DNA of 64,000 bases from Halorubrum sp. JWXQ-INN 858 (GCF_009806985.1 NZ_WUAX01000016.1:122976-186975); one strand, 5' to 3'; positions 53,101 to 61,715 are shown, counted from the stretch's first letter. A program made the numbers and translations. The notes: generated by a model from the letters alone, not told the origin.

Positions 53101-53791
53101 TCTCCCGCTCGTCGGACAGCCGGTCGAGCCGGTCGGCCTTCTCGTCGATCCGGAGGTCAGCCTCGCCGATCCGGTCCTCGACGGTGTCGAGCTCCTCGAA
53201 GGCGGCCTCCTTTTTCGCGTCGAACTCCGCGACGCCGGCGATCTCGTCGATGATCCCCCGGCGTTGGTACGGGGTCATGTTGATGATCTCGGTGACGTCG
53301 CCCTGCATGACGACGTTGTACCCCTCCGGCGTGACGCCCGCGGCCGCGAGCAGGTCCTGGATGTCCGAGAGGTTCACGGACCGCCCGTTGAGGTAGTAGT
53401 ACGAGTAGTAGTTCTCCTCGGTCTCCTTCACCCGGCGCTTGATCGTGATCTCGGAGACGTCGCCGACGTTCTCCGACCCCGCGGCGGAGACGACCTGCGA
53501 GCGGTCGAGCGCCCCGTCCTCGTTGGAGAGCACGACGGTGACCGACGCCTCCTTCGGCCCGCCGGCGTCGGCGTCGCCGTCGTGACCGGGGTTGTAGATG
53601 AGGTCCGTGAGCTTCTCGGCCCGGATCCCCCGCGTTCGGGCGAGCCCGAGCGCGAACAGGACCCCGTCGATGATGTTGGACTTCCCCGAGCCGTTCGGGC
53701 CCGTGACGACCGTGAAGTCCTCGTAAAAGGGGATCCTCGTCGTCCGCCCGAAGCTCTTGAAATCGTCCAGAACGACTTCTGTGATGTGCAT
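50186..53791 (-). CDS. smc: Chromosome segregation protein SMC
   Basis: 1201 residues. The N-terminal Walker A GPNGSGKSNIIDGVLFALG is followed by a long coiled coil, a hinge around 520-660 (GVHGAVGELGSVEATYAEAC), and a return coiled coil. The C-terminal signature MSGGEKSLTALSFIFAIQ and Walker B YALDEIDAFLDAVN complete the head. It organises and segregates the chromosome with ScpA. Confidence 0.97.
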   Translation of the reverse strand: MHITEVVLDDFKSFGRTTRIPFYEDFTVVTGPNGSGKSNIIDGVLFALGLARTRGIRAEKLTDLIYNPGHDGDADAGGPKEASVTVVLSNEDGALDRSQVVSAAGSENVGDVSEITIKRRVKETEENYYSYYYLNGRSVNLSDIQDLLAAAGVTPEGYNVVMQGDVTEIINMTPYQRRGIIDEIAGVAEFDAKKEAAFEELDTVEDRIGEADLRIDEKADRLDRLSDERETALEYQSYRDELEEYRGFLKASELEEKRDAAARVDDGIADAESDLAELREELDARQGRLTRLEEDLADLNHEIETKGEEEQIAVRAEIEEIKGEISRLEGKIENAEERAAEAETERRNAFVQIDRKGETIDDLDAEIREAKIEKASIKSEIATKRSALADVEAEIEGVDTEFDELKADLAAHKDRVESLRTDRNETQREKDRLLDEARRRSNAVGEARSALEEAREEVPERKARLSELHSELDKARKNESTIEEVVADLFAEKAERAERLDEVESALREKQNEYAKLEAAASQRGDSSWPRAVTEVKNGGIDGVHGAVGELGSVEATYAEACETAAGGRLANVVVDDDGVGSTCIDYLKRRNAGRATFLPITKMDDRGLPRKPSLPGVVDFARNLVDYDSRYETIFSYVLGSTLIVEDMATARDLMGDYRMVTLDGDLVEKSGAMTGGSGGGSRYSFTKSGGGKIERLAGEISDLEDDRQSLSAEIEELEADIDDARDRKADAADRVRSLEADVERAESALESTESRTDELEAELETLREERESVDEEMADLDAEIDDLDAEIAEQEADIETIEAELADSRIPELSERADGIRAEIAELEDRTGSLDGRLNELELEKEYAENAVDELHDTVEEAQNRKAEAEEAIADHEEAIAAKEGTLETKREAIADLEEELTELKGERETLREDIREATRERDEQSSLVDDAESRLDDLSDRRDRLAWEIDELESQVGAYDPEEIPDLDEVESRIEELEASMEALEPVNMLAIDEYDEVEAELDQLRERRDVLVDERDGIAERIESYEAEKKATFMDTFESINGHFREIFSRLSAGSGELLLENPEDPFEEGLTMKAQPADKPVQRLDAMSGGEKSLTALSFIFAIQRHNPAPFYALDEIDAFLDAVNAERVGDMIEELATEAQFVVVGHRSALLERSDRAIGVTMQGDNVSAVTGMRFGGGDDGGDGGDGDEEVAADD

Positions 53792-53818
53792 TGATGCTCG
53801 CGGATGGGGGTCGCGAGC

Positions 53819-54202
53819 CTAGGCGACGATGATGTCGCTGTCGTCCGCCCCCCCGTCTTCGCCTTCCTCTCCCTCCTGCTCGGCCTTAGCCGCTTCGGCG
53901 TCGGGCGTGGTCGCCTCCTCCTCGGGGACGACGATCCCGTCGCCGTTGGCGTCCCCGTCGTCCGCTCGCTCGACGACGTCGACGTGGTCGTCGGAGTGGG
54001 TCGTCTCCTCGGTCGGCTTCGGCTCCGCGGCGTCCTGAACGGGCGCGGCCGCCGGCTGGGTGTCCGCCTCCGCCGACGCCTCCTCGGCGTCCTCGAGCTG
54101 TCGGACGCGCTCTTTCATCTCCACCAGTTCCTCGGTGAGTCCGTTGACTGCGGCCTGCAGCTCCGCGACCTGCCGTTCGAGGTCCTCGACGCGGTTACTC
54201 AT
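53819..54202 (-). CDS. Small coiled-coil protein with acidic tail
   Basis: 127 residues from ATG 54202. The first 45 residues are a leucine-zipper-like coil (NRVEDLERQVAELQAAVNGL, TEELVEMKERVRQLEDAEEA). The rest is disordered and acidic, ending DDSDIIVA. It lies just upstream of smc and is probably co-transcribed. Conserved in haloarchaea as far as I recall; function unknown. Confidence 0.75.
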   Translation of the reverse strand: MSNRVEDLERQVAELQAAVNGLTEELVEMKERVRQLEDAEEASAEADTQPAAAPVQDAAEPKPTEETTHSDDHVDVVERADDGDANGDGIVVPEEEATTPDAEAAKAEQEGEEGEDGGADDSDIIVA

Positions 54203-54263
54203 GTCACACGTATGCCCGCGCAGGGCGTATAAACCTGCGTCAGACACGCGTGTGACTCGATCA

Positions 54264-54326
54264 CAGACGGCGTGACGAACGAGACAGACGGCGTGACGAA
54301 CGAGACAGACGGCGTGACGAGCGAGG
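54264..54326. repeat. 21-bp minisatellite, three copies
   Basis: cagacggcgtgacgaacgag begins at 54264, 54285 and 54306. It lies between the divergent coiled-coil gene and cdrL, upstream of the cdrL TATA element. Confidence 0.85.
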
Positions 54327-54367
54327 CGGGAGACGGACGTCCGTCACCCGTCGGACAGGCAGGAAGA

Positions 54368-54375
54368 TACTTATA
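54368..54375 (+). promoter_or_regulatory. TATA box of cdrL
   Basis: acttatac ends 24 bases before ATG 54400, consistent with a leaderless transcript. Confidence 0.6.
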
Positions 54376-54399
54376 CTCGGCATCGATATCGGTTATCGA

Positions 54400-55071
54400 A
54401 TGAGCAAGATCACGTTCCGGGCCGACGACGATCTCGTCGAGCGGCTGGAAGCGTGTGACGCCTCGAAGAGCGAGGTGATGCGCGAGGCGCTTCGCGCGCA
54501 CCTCGACGACGTCGCCGACGAGGAGGCCTCCGGTTCCGACGTGGGCGGTGCCGACGACGCGCCGTCCGACGACGGTGTCGACGCCGCGATCGCGGACCGC
54601 GTCGACGCCCTCATCGACGAGCGGCTCGACGCGGCGCTGGCTGAGCGGTTCGGCACGCCGGTCGCGGCCCCGGGACGTGGCGGCCGGACGCCCGGGTACG
54701 TCGGTTCGGCCGCCGGGACCGAGGGGATCAACGTGAACGTCACGCTCGACGTCCCGAACGCCGGCGACGGCGAGGCGACCGTGACCCCTGACGGGGCGAA
54801 CGGACGCGTGACGGACGAGACGCGCGAGGCCGCCGACGCGGGAAGCGAGAAACGTAAGACACGCGCGGACGCGCCGTCGACGCCCGCCGAAACCGCCTGC
54901 GGCGGCTGCGGCAGCGACGTGCCCGTAGACCACGTGTACTGTCCGAATTGCGGCGAGAAGCGATCCCACCGGGCGTTCTGTGAGTGCGGCGACGAGGTGC
55001 GGACCGACTGGGCGTTCTGTCCCGGGTGCGGTCGTCGAACCCCGGCTGCCGACGTGCTTGGCGACCGGTAA
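54400..55071 (+). CDS. cdrL: CdrL-like RHH protein with double zinc ribbon
   Basis: 223 residues. The N-terminal RHH domain is MSKITFRADDDLVERLEACD, KSEVMREALRAHL. A disordered acidic middle follows, then CGGCGSDV...YCPNCGEKRSH and CECGDEV...FCPGCGRRTP, two zinc ribbons. Its position directly upstream of the short RHH gene cdrS and ftsZ2 matches the haloarchaeal cdrL-cdrS-ftsZ2 locus, where CdrL is reported to regulate the cdrS-ftsZ2 promoter. Confidence 0.8.
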   Translation: MSKITFRADDDLVERLEACDASKSEVMREALRAHLDDVADEEASGSDVGGADDAPSDDGVDAAIADRVDALIDERLDAALAERFGTPVAAPGRGGRTPGYVGSAAGTEGINVNVTLDVPNAGDGEATVTPDGANGRVTDETREAADAGSEKRKTRADAPSTPAETACGGCGSDVPVDHVYCPNCGEKRSHRAFCECGDEVRTDWAFCPGCGRRTPAADVLGDR

Positions 55072-55120
55072 ACGCCGAAAACGGGCGTTTCAGGCGCGTA
55101 TGCACGCCGGATAGCAGAAC

Positions 55121-55273
55121 GTCTTACACCCGGCGTTACTTTTATATATATTGCCTCGGTGACTACAGTTGCGTAAGACGGTCGTCTTACAGAGGCCGTC
55201 CGCCGCGGGGATGTCCCCGCCGTCGGGCGGTTCGACGCTGTAAGACACAGACGACGTGTGTTGACCGTCTTAC
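55121..55273. promoter_or_regulatory. Five-copy GTCTTAC operator array and TATA box before cdrS-ftsZ2
   Basis: gtcttac occurs at 55121, 55184 and 55267, and its complement gtaagac at 55173 and 55240. The pair 55173-55190 is an inverted repeat with a 4-base spacer. The strong TATA cttttatatata is at 55139-55150. The predicted transcription start (about 55175) falls in that inverted repeat, about 110 bases before ATG 55288, leaving a long leader that contains the other sites. RHH proteins bind such repeats, so CdrS or CdrL is the obvious candidate. Confidence 0.75.
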
Positions 55274-55287
55274 CGGGGGAATATACA

Positions 55288-55467
55288 ATGGAGCGTGTGA
55301 CACTACGGATCCCGAAACAGCAGATAGATGAGGTCGAACAGATGGTGGAAACGGGCGAGTTCCCGAACCGGAGCGAGGCGATCCGGTCGGCCGTCCGCGA
55401 CATGTTGAACGAACAGGACGGCGAGCGCGACGAGCGCGGCCGCAACCGCAGCTGGGCCAAGGTGTAG
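55288..55467 (+). CDS. cdrS: CdrS, short RHH cell-division regulator
   Basis: 59 residues, [59 protein letters not shown]. It is a single ribbon-helix-helix domain. In Haloferax and Halobacterium the gene is co-transcribed with ftsZ2 and controls cell-division genes. It lies 4 bases before ftsZ2. Confidence 0.9.
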   Translation: MERVTLRIPKQQIDEVEQMVETGEFPNRSEAIRSAVRDMLNEQDGERDERGRNRSWAKV

Positions 55468-55471
55468 ATCG

Positions 55472-56677
55472 ATGCAGGACATCGTTCAGGACGCACTCGA
55501 GAACGCGGAGGCCGAAAAGCGGGAGATGGACGCCAGCATGGACGACGACGACGAGTTCGGGGAGCCCCGAATCGTCATCGTCGGCGCGGGCGGGGCGGGC
55601 AACAACACCATCAACCGACTGTACAACATCGGCGTCGACGGCGCGGACACCGTCGCCATCAACACCGACAAACAACACCTCAAGATGATCGAAGCCGACA
55701 CCAAGATCCTCGTGGGCAAGTCGCTCACGCAGGGGCTCGGTGCCGGCGGCGACCCCAAGATGGGCGAACGAGCCACCGAGATGGCACAGGGCACCATCAA
55801 GGAGGTGCTCGGCGACGCGGACCTCGTCTTCGTCACGGCCGGCATGGGCGGCGGCACCGGCACGGGCGCGGCACCGGTGGTCTCGAAGATCGCCAAAGAG
55901 CAGGGCGCGATCGTCGTCGGCATGGTGTCGACGCCCTTTAACGTCGAGCGGGCTCGCACGGTGAAAGCCGAGGAGGGCCTCGAGAGCCTCCGCAACGAGG
56001 CGGACTCGATCATCGTTCTCGACAACAACCGGCTGCTCGATTACGTCCCGAACCTCCCGATCGGAAAGGCGTTCTCCGTGATGGACCAGATCATCGCCGA
56101 GACCGTCAAGGGGATCTCGGAGACGATCACCCAACCCTCGCTCATCAACCTGGACTACGCGGACATGTCCACGATCATGAACCAGGGCGGCGTCGCGGTG
56201 ATGCTCGTCGGCGAGACGCAGGACAAAAACAAGACGCAGGAAGTGGTCAACGACGCGATGAACCACCCGCTCCTCGACGTCGACTACCGCGGGGCTTCCG
56301 GCGGGCTCGTCCACATCACGGGCGGCCCGGACCTCACGCTGAAGGAGGCCGAGGGCATCGCGAACAACATCACCGAACGCCTGGAAGCGAGCGCCAACGT
56401 CATCTGGGGCGCGCGCATCCAGGAGGAGTACAAGGGCAAGGTCCGTGTCATGGCGATCATGACCGGCGTGCAGAGCGCACAGGTGCTCGGCCCGTCGACG
56501 CAGAAACAGGCGGACAAGTCCCGCGCCAGCATCGACGGCGACGTGGGCGACTCGAAGTCGCGCGCGGCGACGAACGGAGCGCCGGACCGCTCGGGCGGTG
56601 CCGAGCGCGCCGCCTGGGAGTCGGACGGCGGCACCGAGCCGGTCGAGAAGAACAACGGGCTCGACGTCATCCGCTAA
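55472..56677 (+). CDS. ftsZ2: Tubulin-like cell-division protein FtsZ2
   Basis: 401 residues. The GTP-binding domain carries [51 protein letters not shown] (tubulin signature) and the T7 loop [13 protein letters not shown] disordered C-terminus ends NNGLDVIR. The N-terminus [20 protein letters not shown] and its place after cdrS identify it as the FtsZ2 clade, needed for ring constriction. Confidence 0.95.
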   Translation: MQDIVQDALENAEAEKREMDASMDDDDEFGEPRIVIVGAGGAGNNTINRLYNIGVDGADTVAINTDKQHLKMIEADTKILVGKSLTQGLGAGGDPKMGERATEMAQGTIKEVLGDADLVFVTAGMGGGTGTGAAPVVSKIAKEQGAIVVGMVSTPFNVERARTVKAEEGLESLRNEADSIIVLDNNRLLDYVPNLPIGKAFSVMDQIIAETVKGISETITQPSLINLDYADMSTIMNQGGVAVMLVGETQDKNKTQEVVNDAMNHPLLDVDYRGASGGLVHITGGPDLTLKEAEGIANNITERLEASANVIWGARIQEEYKGKVRVMAIMTGVQSAQVLGPSTQKQADKSRASIDGDVGDSKSRAATNGAPDRSGGAERAAWESDGGTEPVEKNNGLDVIR

Positions 56678-56750
56678 CCCCGGACCCGTCACGGCGGCCA
56701 CCGAGCGACACTGCCTTTTCACCCGTTTCGACGCCCCGAGCGACCGCTCC

Positions 56751-56793
56751 GACCGGCGCTATCGACCGGCGCTATCGACCGGCGCTATCGACC
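56751..56793. repeat. 13-bp tandem repeat, over three copies
   Basis: gaccggcgctatc at 56751, 56764 and 56777, then a partial copy at 56790, in the gap between convergent ftsZ2 and ncsA. Confidence 0.85.
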
Positions 56794-56831
56794 GATGTCT
56801 TCGATCGAACGGGAGCGGCTCGGCCCGTGGC

Positions 56832-57806
56832 TCACACCGCCGCGATCGAATCGAGCAGCCGGCACTTCCGGCAGACGTCCCGGCTCGTCTTCGAGCCGCA
56901 GCGCTCGCATTCGACGAGGTCGGGGCCCGTACCGTCGCCGTCGGCGCGGTACCGTTCGGCGGCGAGCGCCGACAGCTCCTCGTAGCCCGCCATGATCGAG
57001 TGGCGCGCGCCGGGGTGGTTCTCCTCTAAGTCGTGGAGGGTCGACTGGATCTCGCCGCGGTACGCCTCCGCGGCGTGGGGACACTCCGCCATGTGGACGG
57101 GTAGGTCCTTCACGTGGCAGTACAGCGCGATCTCCTTTTCGGGCACGTCGCGGAGCGGCTTCGCCCGCGGAACGAACGCCTCGGTGTCGCCGCGCTCGTC
57201 GAACGGCCCGAGCGACGCGTCGAAGTGTTTCGCCACCTGTCGGACGTCGCCCTCGAGGAAGTTCATCATCGCCGTCTGGGCCTCGTCGTCGAGGTTGTGT
57301 CCGGTGAGCAGCTTGTCCGCACCGAACTCCTCGGCGTAGCGTTCGAGGAGGTCGCGCCGGAACACCCCGCAGTACGCACAGGGGGCCATACCTTCGGGGT
57401 CGACCTCGGCGACGTGGTCCATGCGCACGTCGAACTCCTCCTCGTAGGAAACCACCTCGTGGCGGATCGAGAGGTCCGTGGCGAGTTCGACGCAGGCGTC
57501 GAGGCTCTCGTCGCGGTACCCCTCGATCCCCTCGTGGATCGTGAGCGCGAGCATCTCGACGCGGGGGTCGGGCCCGAAGACGTCGTCGAGGACGTGCGTC
57601 AGGACGACGCTGTCCTTCCCGCCCGAGAGCCCGATCACCCACCGGTCGGGGTCCTCGGGGGTCGCGTCGGGATCGAGCAGCCCGTCCTCGCGGACGCGCC
57701 GCTTCAGGCGTTTGTCGACCGACGCACAGAGGTGCTCGCCACAGAGGTGCGCGCCCGAATAGGCGGCGTGGTGGATCGCGTCGGCCCCGCACTTGTCACA
57801 CTCCAT
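56832..57806 (-). CDS. ncsA: NcsA/TtuA-type tRNA 2-thiolation ATPase
   Basis: 324 residues from ATG 57806. It has an N-terminal zinc finger (CDKCGADA...HLCGEHLC), PP-loop VIGLSGGKDSVVLTHVL, CAYCGVFRRD and GHNLDDEAQT, and a C-terminal zinc ribbon CERCGSKTSRDVCRKC. It adenylates and thiolates U34 of tRNA, using SAMP2 in Haloferax. It neighbours ftsZ2, as in other haloarchaea. Confidence 0.9.
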   Translation of the reverse strand: MECDKCGADAIHHAAYSGAHLCGEHLCASVDKRLKRRVREDGLLDPDATPEDPDRWVIGLSGGKDSVVLTHVLDDVFGPDPRVEMLALTIHEGIEGYRDESLDACVELATDLSIRHEVVSYEEEFDVRMDHVAEVDPEGMAPCAYCGVFRRDLLERYAEEFGADKLLTGHNLDDEAQTAMMNFLEGDVRQVAKHFDASLGPFDERGDTEAFVPRAKPLRDVPEKEIALYCHVKDLPVHMAECPHAAEAYRGEIQSTLHDLEENHPGARHSIMAGYEELSALAAERYRADGDGTGPDLVECERCGSKTSRDVCRKCRLLDSIAAV

Positions 57807-57882
57807 CGACACACGGTTGCGGACGCGCGGGGATACCCGTTTCGGGCCGCCCCCGCGACACGTGTCCCCAACACGCCGGGGC

Positions 57883-57985
57883 CACGGCGCGGGAACGCTT
57901 GGGTCACGGCGCAGGAACGCTCGGGTCACGGCGCAGGAACGCTCGGGTCACGGCGCAGGGACGCTCGAGTCACGGCGCGGAAACG
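57883..57985. repeat. 22-bp minisatellite, five copies
   Basis: cacggcgc recurs at 57883, 57905, 57927, 57949 and 57971, exactly 22 bases apart. The unit resembles cacggcgcaggaacgctcgg. It fills the gap between divergent ncsA and the hotdog gene. Confidence 0.9.
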
Positions 57986-58043
57986 TCCCGCGAGTTGTCG
58001 CCGGTTCCGACACGCGTTTGTCCGCGGGGGCGTCCGTTCGCGT

Positions 58044-58562
58044 GTGGCAGACACGTCGACCGGGATCGACCGCGACCCAGACCCCGAGCCCCTGTGTGAG
58101 GACCCGCCGCCGGAGAGCCGTCGCACCCGGCTGTGGCGGCACGCGTACAACCTCTTTCCCGCCTACCGCGGGACCGGCGCGCGGATCGACCACATCGGCG
58201 GTGGGTGGCGGTACGTCCGCGTCCGCGTCCCGTTCAACTGGCGGACGCGGAACCTCGCCGGCGCGATCTTCGGCGGCAGCCTCTACGGGGCCGTCGACCC
58301 GGTGTACATGAGCCTGCTCCGGCGGAACCTCGGCGACGCGTTCACCGTCTGGGACAAGGCCGCCGCGATCGAGTTCCTCGAGCCGGGGCGCGGGACGCTG
58401 TACGCGGAGTTCGAGATCGACGACGGGGAGCTCGAGACGATCCGCGGGTCGATCGGCGTCGGCGAGTCGATCGATCGGGAGTACCGCGTGGCGATCGTCG
58501 ACCGCGAGGGGGCGGTCCACGCGGTCTGTCGGAAGACGCTGTACGTCCGGCGGGACGCCTGA
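58044..58562 (+). CDS. Hotdog-fold protein (DUF4442-like)
   Basis: 172 residues from GTG 58044 (MADTSTGIDRD). WRYVRVRVPFNWRTRNLAGA, IFGGSLYGAVDPVYMSLLRR, VWDKAAAIEFLEPGRGTLYA and VDREGAVHAVCRKTLYVRR give the thioesterase-like hotdog pattern of DUF4442 proteins. It may act on acyl-CoA; the substrate is unknown. Confidence 0.8.
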   Translation: MADTSTGIDRDPDPEPLCEDPPPESRRTRLWRHAYNLFPAYRGTGARIDHIGGGWRYVRVRVPFNWRTRNLAGAIFGGSLYGAVDPVYMSLLRRNLGDAFTVWDKAAAIEFLEPGRGTLYAEFEIDDGELETIRGSIGVGESIDREYRVAIVDREGAVHAVCRKTLYVRRDA

Positions 58563-58571
58563 TCGACCGAT

Positions 58572-58627
58572 CGACGCTCACTGCACCTGCGCGACCGTTC
58601 GACGCTCACTGCACCTGCGCGACCGTT
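58572..58627. repeat. 28-bp direct repeat, two copies
   Basis: cgacgctcactgcacctgcg starts at 58572 and 58600 in the short gap between convergent genes. Confidence 0.8.
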
Positions 58628-59557
58628 CTACGCCGTCGCGCCGGCGATCAGGCTCTCGAGAACCGTGTCGACGAACCGGTCGGGGTACTCCACGTGCGGG
58701 AGCAGCCGCGTGCGGTCGAAGACGACGAGGCGCGCCCGGGAGGCGTCGGCGAGTTCCCGGCCGTCGGCGAGCGGGCTGACCTCGGCCTCGCGACCCCAGA
58801 CGATCGTCGGGGGGACGTCGAGGGCGGCGAGCGCGGCCGCCAAGTCGAGGTCGCTGTTGAGGTACCCCGAGACGAACGAGGCGGGCGCGAAACGGGCGTT
58901 CTCGACGTGAGCCGTGCGCCACTCGTAGTCGATCCACTCGTCCGTGGCGTTGGCCGTGTCGTAGTAGCCGTGGTCCGCGTTGAAGTACCGTATCGACGGC
59001 TTCGACGCGATCAGGTTGAACAGCGCAGTGCCGGCGAGCGGCGACCGGAGGAGCTCGCGAAGCCACGGCTTCGGCGGGCTCGGCCCGGCGACCGTCGTCG
59101 GACAGACGCCGACGAAGCCGGAGAGCTCGACGTCCGCCGCGGCGGCGTAGGCGGCCGACAGCGACGAGGCGACGACGGCGGGCGCGTCGAACTCGTCGAG
59201 GAAGTCGGCGACGAAGTCCTCGTACAGCGCGGCCGAGTACCGGAGCGGCGGGCGGTCCGAGAGCCCGAACCCCGGGAAGTCGGGGGCGACGACGTGGTAG
59301 TCGTCGGCGAGGCCGGCGAACACCGCCCGCCACTCGCCCGCGGAGCCGGCCGCGTTCATCCCGTGGAGGAGGACGAGGTCCGGATCGTCGGGATCGCCCG
59401 CCTCCGTGTAGTGGACGTCCATCCCGCGCCAGCGGAACGTGCACGCGTCGCCGTCGAGCGGGGATTCGAGCTCGCCCTGGTACCGGAGCCCGCGATTCGC
59501 ACCCGTGACCGCGGCGGTTCCGAGGAGGGCGGCCCCCGCGAGGGTCCTGAGTCTCAT
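58628..59557 (-). CDS. Alpha/beta hydrolase
   Basis: 309 residues from ATG 59557. An N-terminal hydrophobic segment (LAGAALLGTAAVTGANRGL) may be a signal or membrane anchor. The fold markers are LVLLHGMNAAGSAGEWR, VVAPDFPGFGLSDRP, the nucleophile elbow VVASSLSAAYAAA (degenerate GxSxG) and the late His in RTRLLPHVEYPDRF. The substrate is unknown. Confidence 0.85.
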   Translation of the reverse strand: MRLRTLAGAALLGTAAVTGANRGLRYQGELESPLDGDACTFRWRGMDVHYTEAGDPDDPDLVLLHGMNAAGSAGEWRAVFAGLADDYHVVAPDFPGFGLSDRPPLRYSAALYEDFVADFLDEFDAPAVVASSLSAAYAAAADVELSGFVGVCPTTVAGPSPPKPWLRELLRSPLAGTALFNLIASKPSIRYFNADHGYYDTANATDEWIDYEWRTAHVENARFAPASFVSGYLNSDLDLAAALAALDVPPTIVWGREAEVSPLADGRELADASRARLVVFDRTRLLPHVEYPDRFVDTVLESLIAGATA

Positions 59558-59754
59558 GGAAACGTGTTGGTTCGCGGGCGACTTATATTCGGGGGCCGGC
59601 GGCGTGACGGTCCGGTCGTGTCGGCGACGCGGCGATCCCGAGCGTGTCGGCGACGCGACGATCCCCGCCCTGCCGGTGTCGACCGTCCCCGTCCCGCGGA
59701 ACACGCGCCCCGCGTACCGGGGCCCTTTTTTACTCGACCGCCGAACGTGGGTCC

Positions 59755-60438
59755 GTGCTATCGGTCGAGCTGCACACCCACTCCGAGCTGTCCCACGACG
59801 GGCGCGACCCCGTTGACCTCCTCTTAGCGCAGGCGGCCGCGGTCGGCCTCGACGCGCTCGCCGTCACGGACCACGACGAGATCGACGCGAGCCTCGAGGC
59901 GGCCGAGAAGGCCCCCGACTACGGGCTCGTCGGGATCGTCGGCATGGAGGTGACGTGTGCGGCCGGCCACGTGCTGGCGTTCGGCGTCGACGAGCGCGTC
60001 GACTCCGGGCTCCCGTTCGACGAGACGCTCGAGCGGATCCACGAACAGGGCGGCATCGCGGTCGTCCCGCACCCCTTCCAGAAGTCGCGCCACGGCGTCG
60101 CCGCTCACGTCAGCGACGAGCAGCTCGCCAGCGCGGACGCCATCGAGGTGTACAACTCCCGGCTGTTCACGGGGCGCTCGAACCGACAGGCCGAGAAGTT
60201 CGCCGTCCGGAACGGGCTGCCGATGACCGCCGGGAGCGACGCGCACATCTCGGAGATGGTCGGACAGGCGGTCACCGAGGTCGGCGCGGACGAGCGCTCC
60301 GCCGACGCGATCCTCTCGGCGATCGCTGACGGGCGAACCAGCGTCGTCGGCAAGCGCACCCCGTGGCGCGTCTCCGTCCGGCAGTTCGCCGGCGGCGCGA
60401 AACGCCGCGCGCTCCGCGCGATCGACGAGCTCCGATGA
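59755..60438 (+). CDS. PHP-domain metal-dependent phosphoesterase
   Basis: 227 residues from GTG 59755, leaderless behind cttttttac about 27 bases upstream. PHP motifs: ELHTHSELSHDG, AVTDHDEIDA, GMEVTC, VVPHPFQKSRHG, TAGSDAHISEMVG. It is related to the PHP phosphoesterases and lacks a polymerase. Its stop overlaps the start of the next gene (ATGA), so the two are coupled. Confidence 0.9.
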   Translation: MLSVELHTHSELSHDGRDPVDLLLAQAAAVGLDALAVTDHDEIDASLEAAEKAPDYGLVGIVGMEVTCAAGHVLAFGVDERVDSGLPFDETLERIHEQGGIAVVPHPFQKSRHGVAAHVSDEQLASADAIEVYNSRLFTGRSNRQAEKFAVRNGLPMTAGSDAHISEMVGQAVTEVGADERSADAILSAIADGRTSVVGKRTPWRVSVRQFAGGAKRRALRAIDELR

Positions 60439-61715
60439 GCGACCGCGAGGGGGCCGGTCCGAGCGACCTGCGTGGCGCGACCCCCGACCTCGTCCGCGAC
60501 GCGATCCGCGACCGGGACCCGTTCCCGGGGACCCGCGGGTTCGCCGGTCGGGTGGACTCCGTCCTCGTGCGGGACGTCCTCGGCCGAGAGCCGCTGTTCG
60601 TCGAGCGGGCGGTGTTACGGTCGCTCCCGGGGGTCACTCCGGAGGCGACGGTCAGCCCGAAAAGTGCGAGCGACTCGGAGAGCGGAAGCGGCCCAGAGAG
60701 CGGAAGCGGCCCAGAGAGCGGAAGCGACACGGAGAGCGGAAGCGACACCGAGGGCGCGAGGGAGCCGACGCGCCCCGGCGCGTGGAGCGCCGACCCGAGG
60801 GCACTGACCGATCCCGAACCGGTGCCCGCCGGATCGGTCGTCTCCGCCGCGGGGATCGAGGAGCGATGGCCGCTCCCGACGCCGAGCCCCATCGATCCGG
60901 AACAGGGAATCGCCGCGGTGGCGGACGCGCTCGACGCCGCGCTGGCCGACCTCGGGGCGGGCGAGGGAGGGGACGGTCTGGCGGTCGCCTTCTCCGGCGG
61001 CGTCGATTCCGGCATCGTCGCCGCCGCGGTCCCGGACGCGCCGTGTTACGTCGCCGGGTTCGAGGGCTGTCACGACGTCGCCGCCGCGCGCGCTGCCGCC
61101 GCGGCGATGGAGCTCGACCTCCGGGTCGTCGCGCTCACACACGAGGACCTCGTTCGGGCGATCCCCGAGATCGTCGCCGCGACCGGGCGGCGGAACGCGA
61201 TGGACCTGAACATCGCGGTCCCGCTGTACCTCACCGCGGAGGCGGCCGCCGCGGACGGGGCCGGCCGGCTGGCGGTCGGACAGGGGGCCGACGAGCTGTT
61301 CGGCGGCTACAGCAAGGTCGTCGACCCCGCGAACGACCACCGCGTCGACGCCGACACGGTCAGGGGGGCGCGGACCGAGACGGTCAGGACGCTTCCCGAC
61401 CAGCTCGAACGCGACGTCCTGACGCTGCGTGCGGCCGGCGTCGAGCCCGTCGCGCCGCTGCTCGACGACCGCGTCGTCGACGCGGCGCTTCGGCTTCCGG
61501 GTGAGCTGCTCGCGACGCCCGACGAGCGGAAGGTCGCGCTCCGCCGGGCGGCGGCCGGGCGCGTCCCGGAGTCGGTGCGAACCGCGGACAAGAAGGCGGT
61601 GCAGTACGGGACGTACGTCTCCCGCGAGATCGACCGTCTCGCCCGGCAGGCCGGGTTCAAGCGGCGGATGGACGACCACGTCGGCCGGTACATCGACTCG
61701 CTGCTCGACGACTGA
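60435..61715 (+). CDS. Asparagine-synthase-domain protein without glutaminase domain
   Basis: 426 residues. An N-terminal region of about 70 residues (VDSVLVRDVLGREPLFVERA) is followed by a disordered insert of ESGSGP/ESGSDT repeats encoded by an 18-bp DNA repeat (about 60671-60752). The PP-loop domain then carries VAFSGGVDSGIVAAAV and GQGADELFGGYSKVV. It lacks the N-terminal Cys of the glutamine-hydrolysing domain, so it should use ammonia or adenylate another substrate. It is translationally coupled to the PHP gene. Confidence 0.8.
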   Translation: MSDREGAGPSDLRGATPDLVRDAIRDRDPFPGTRGFAGRVDSVLVRDVLGREPLFVERAVLRSLPGVTPEATVSPKSASDSESGSGPESGSGPESGSDTESGSDTEGAREPTRPGAWSADPRALTDPEPVPAGSVVSAAGIEERWPLPTPSPIDPEQGIAAVADALDAALADLGAGEGGDGLAVAFSGGVDSGIVAAAVPDAPCYVAGFEGCHDVAAARAAAAAMELDLRVVALTHEDLVRAIPEIVAATGRRNAMDLNIAVPLYLTAEAAAADGAGRLAVGQGADELFGGYSKVVDPANDHRVDADTVRGARTETVRTLPDQLERDVLTLRAAGVEPVAPLLDDRVVDAALRLPGELLATPDERKVALRRAAAGRVPESVRTADKKAVQYGTYVSREIDRLARQAGFKRRMDDHVGRYIDSLLDD

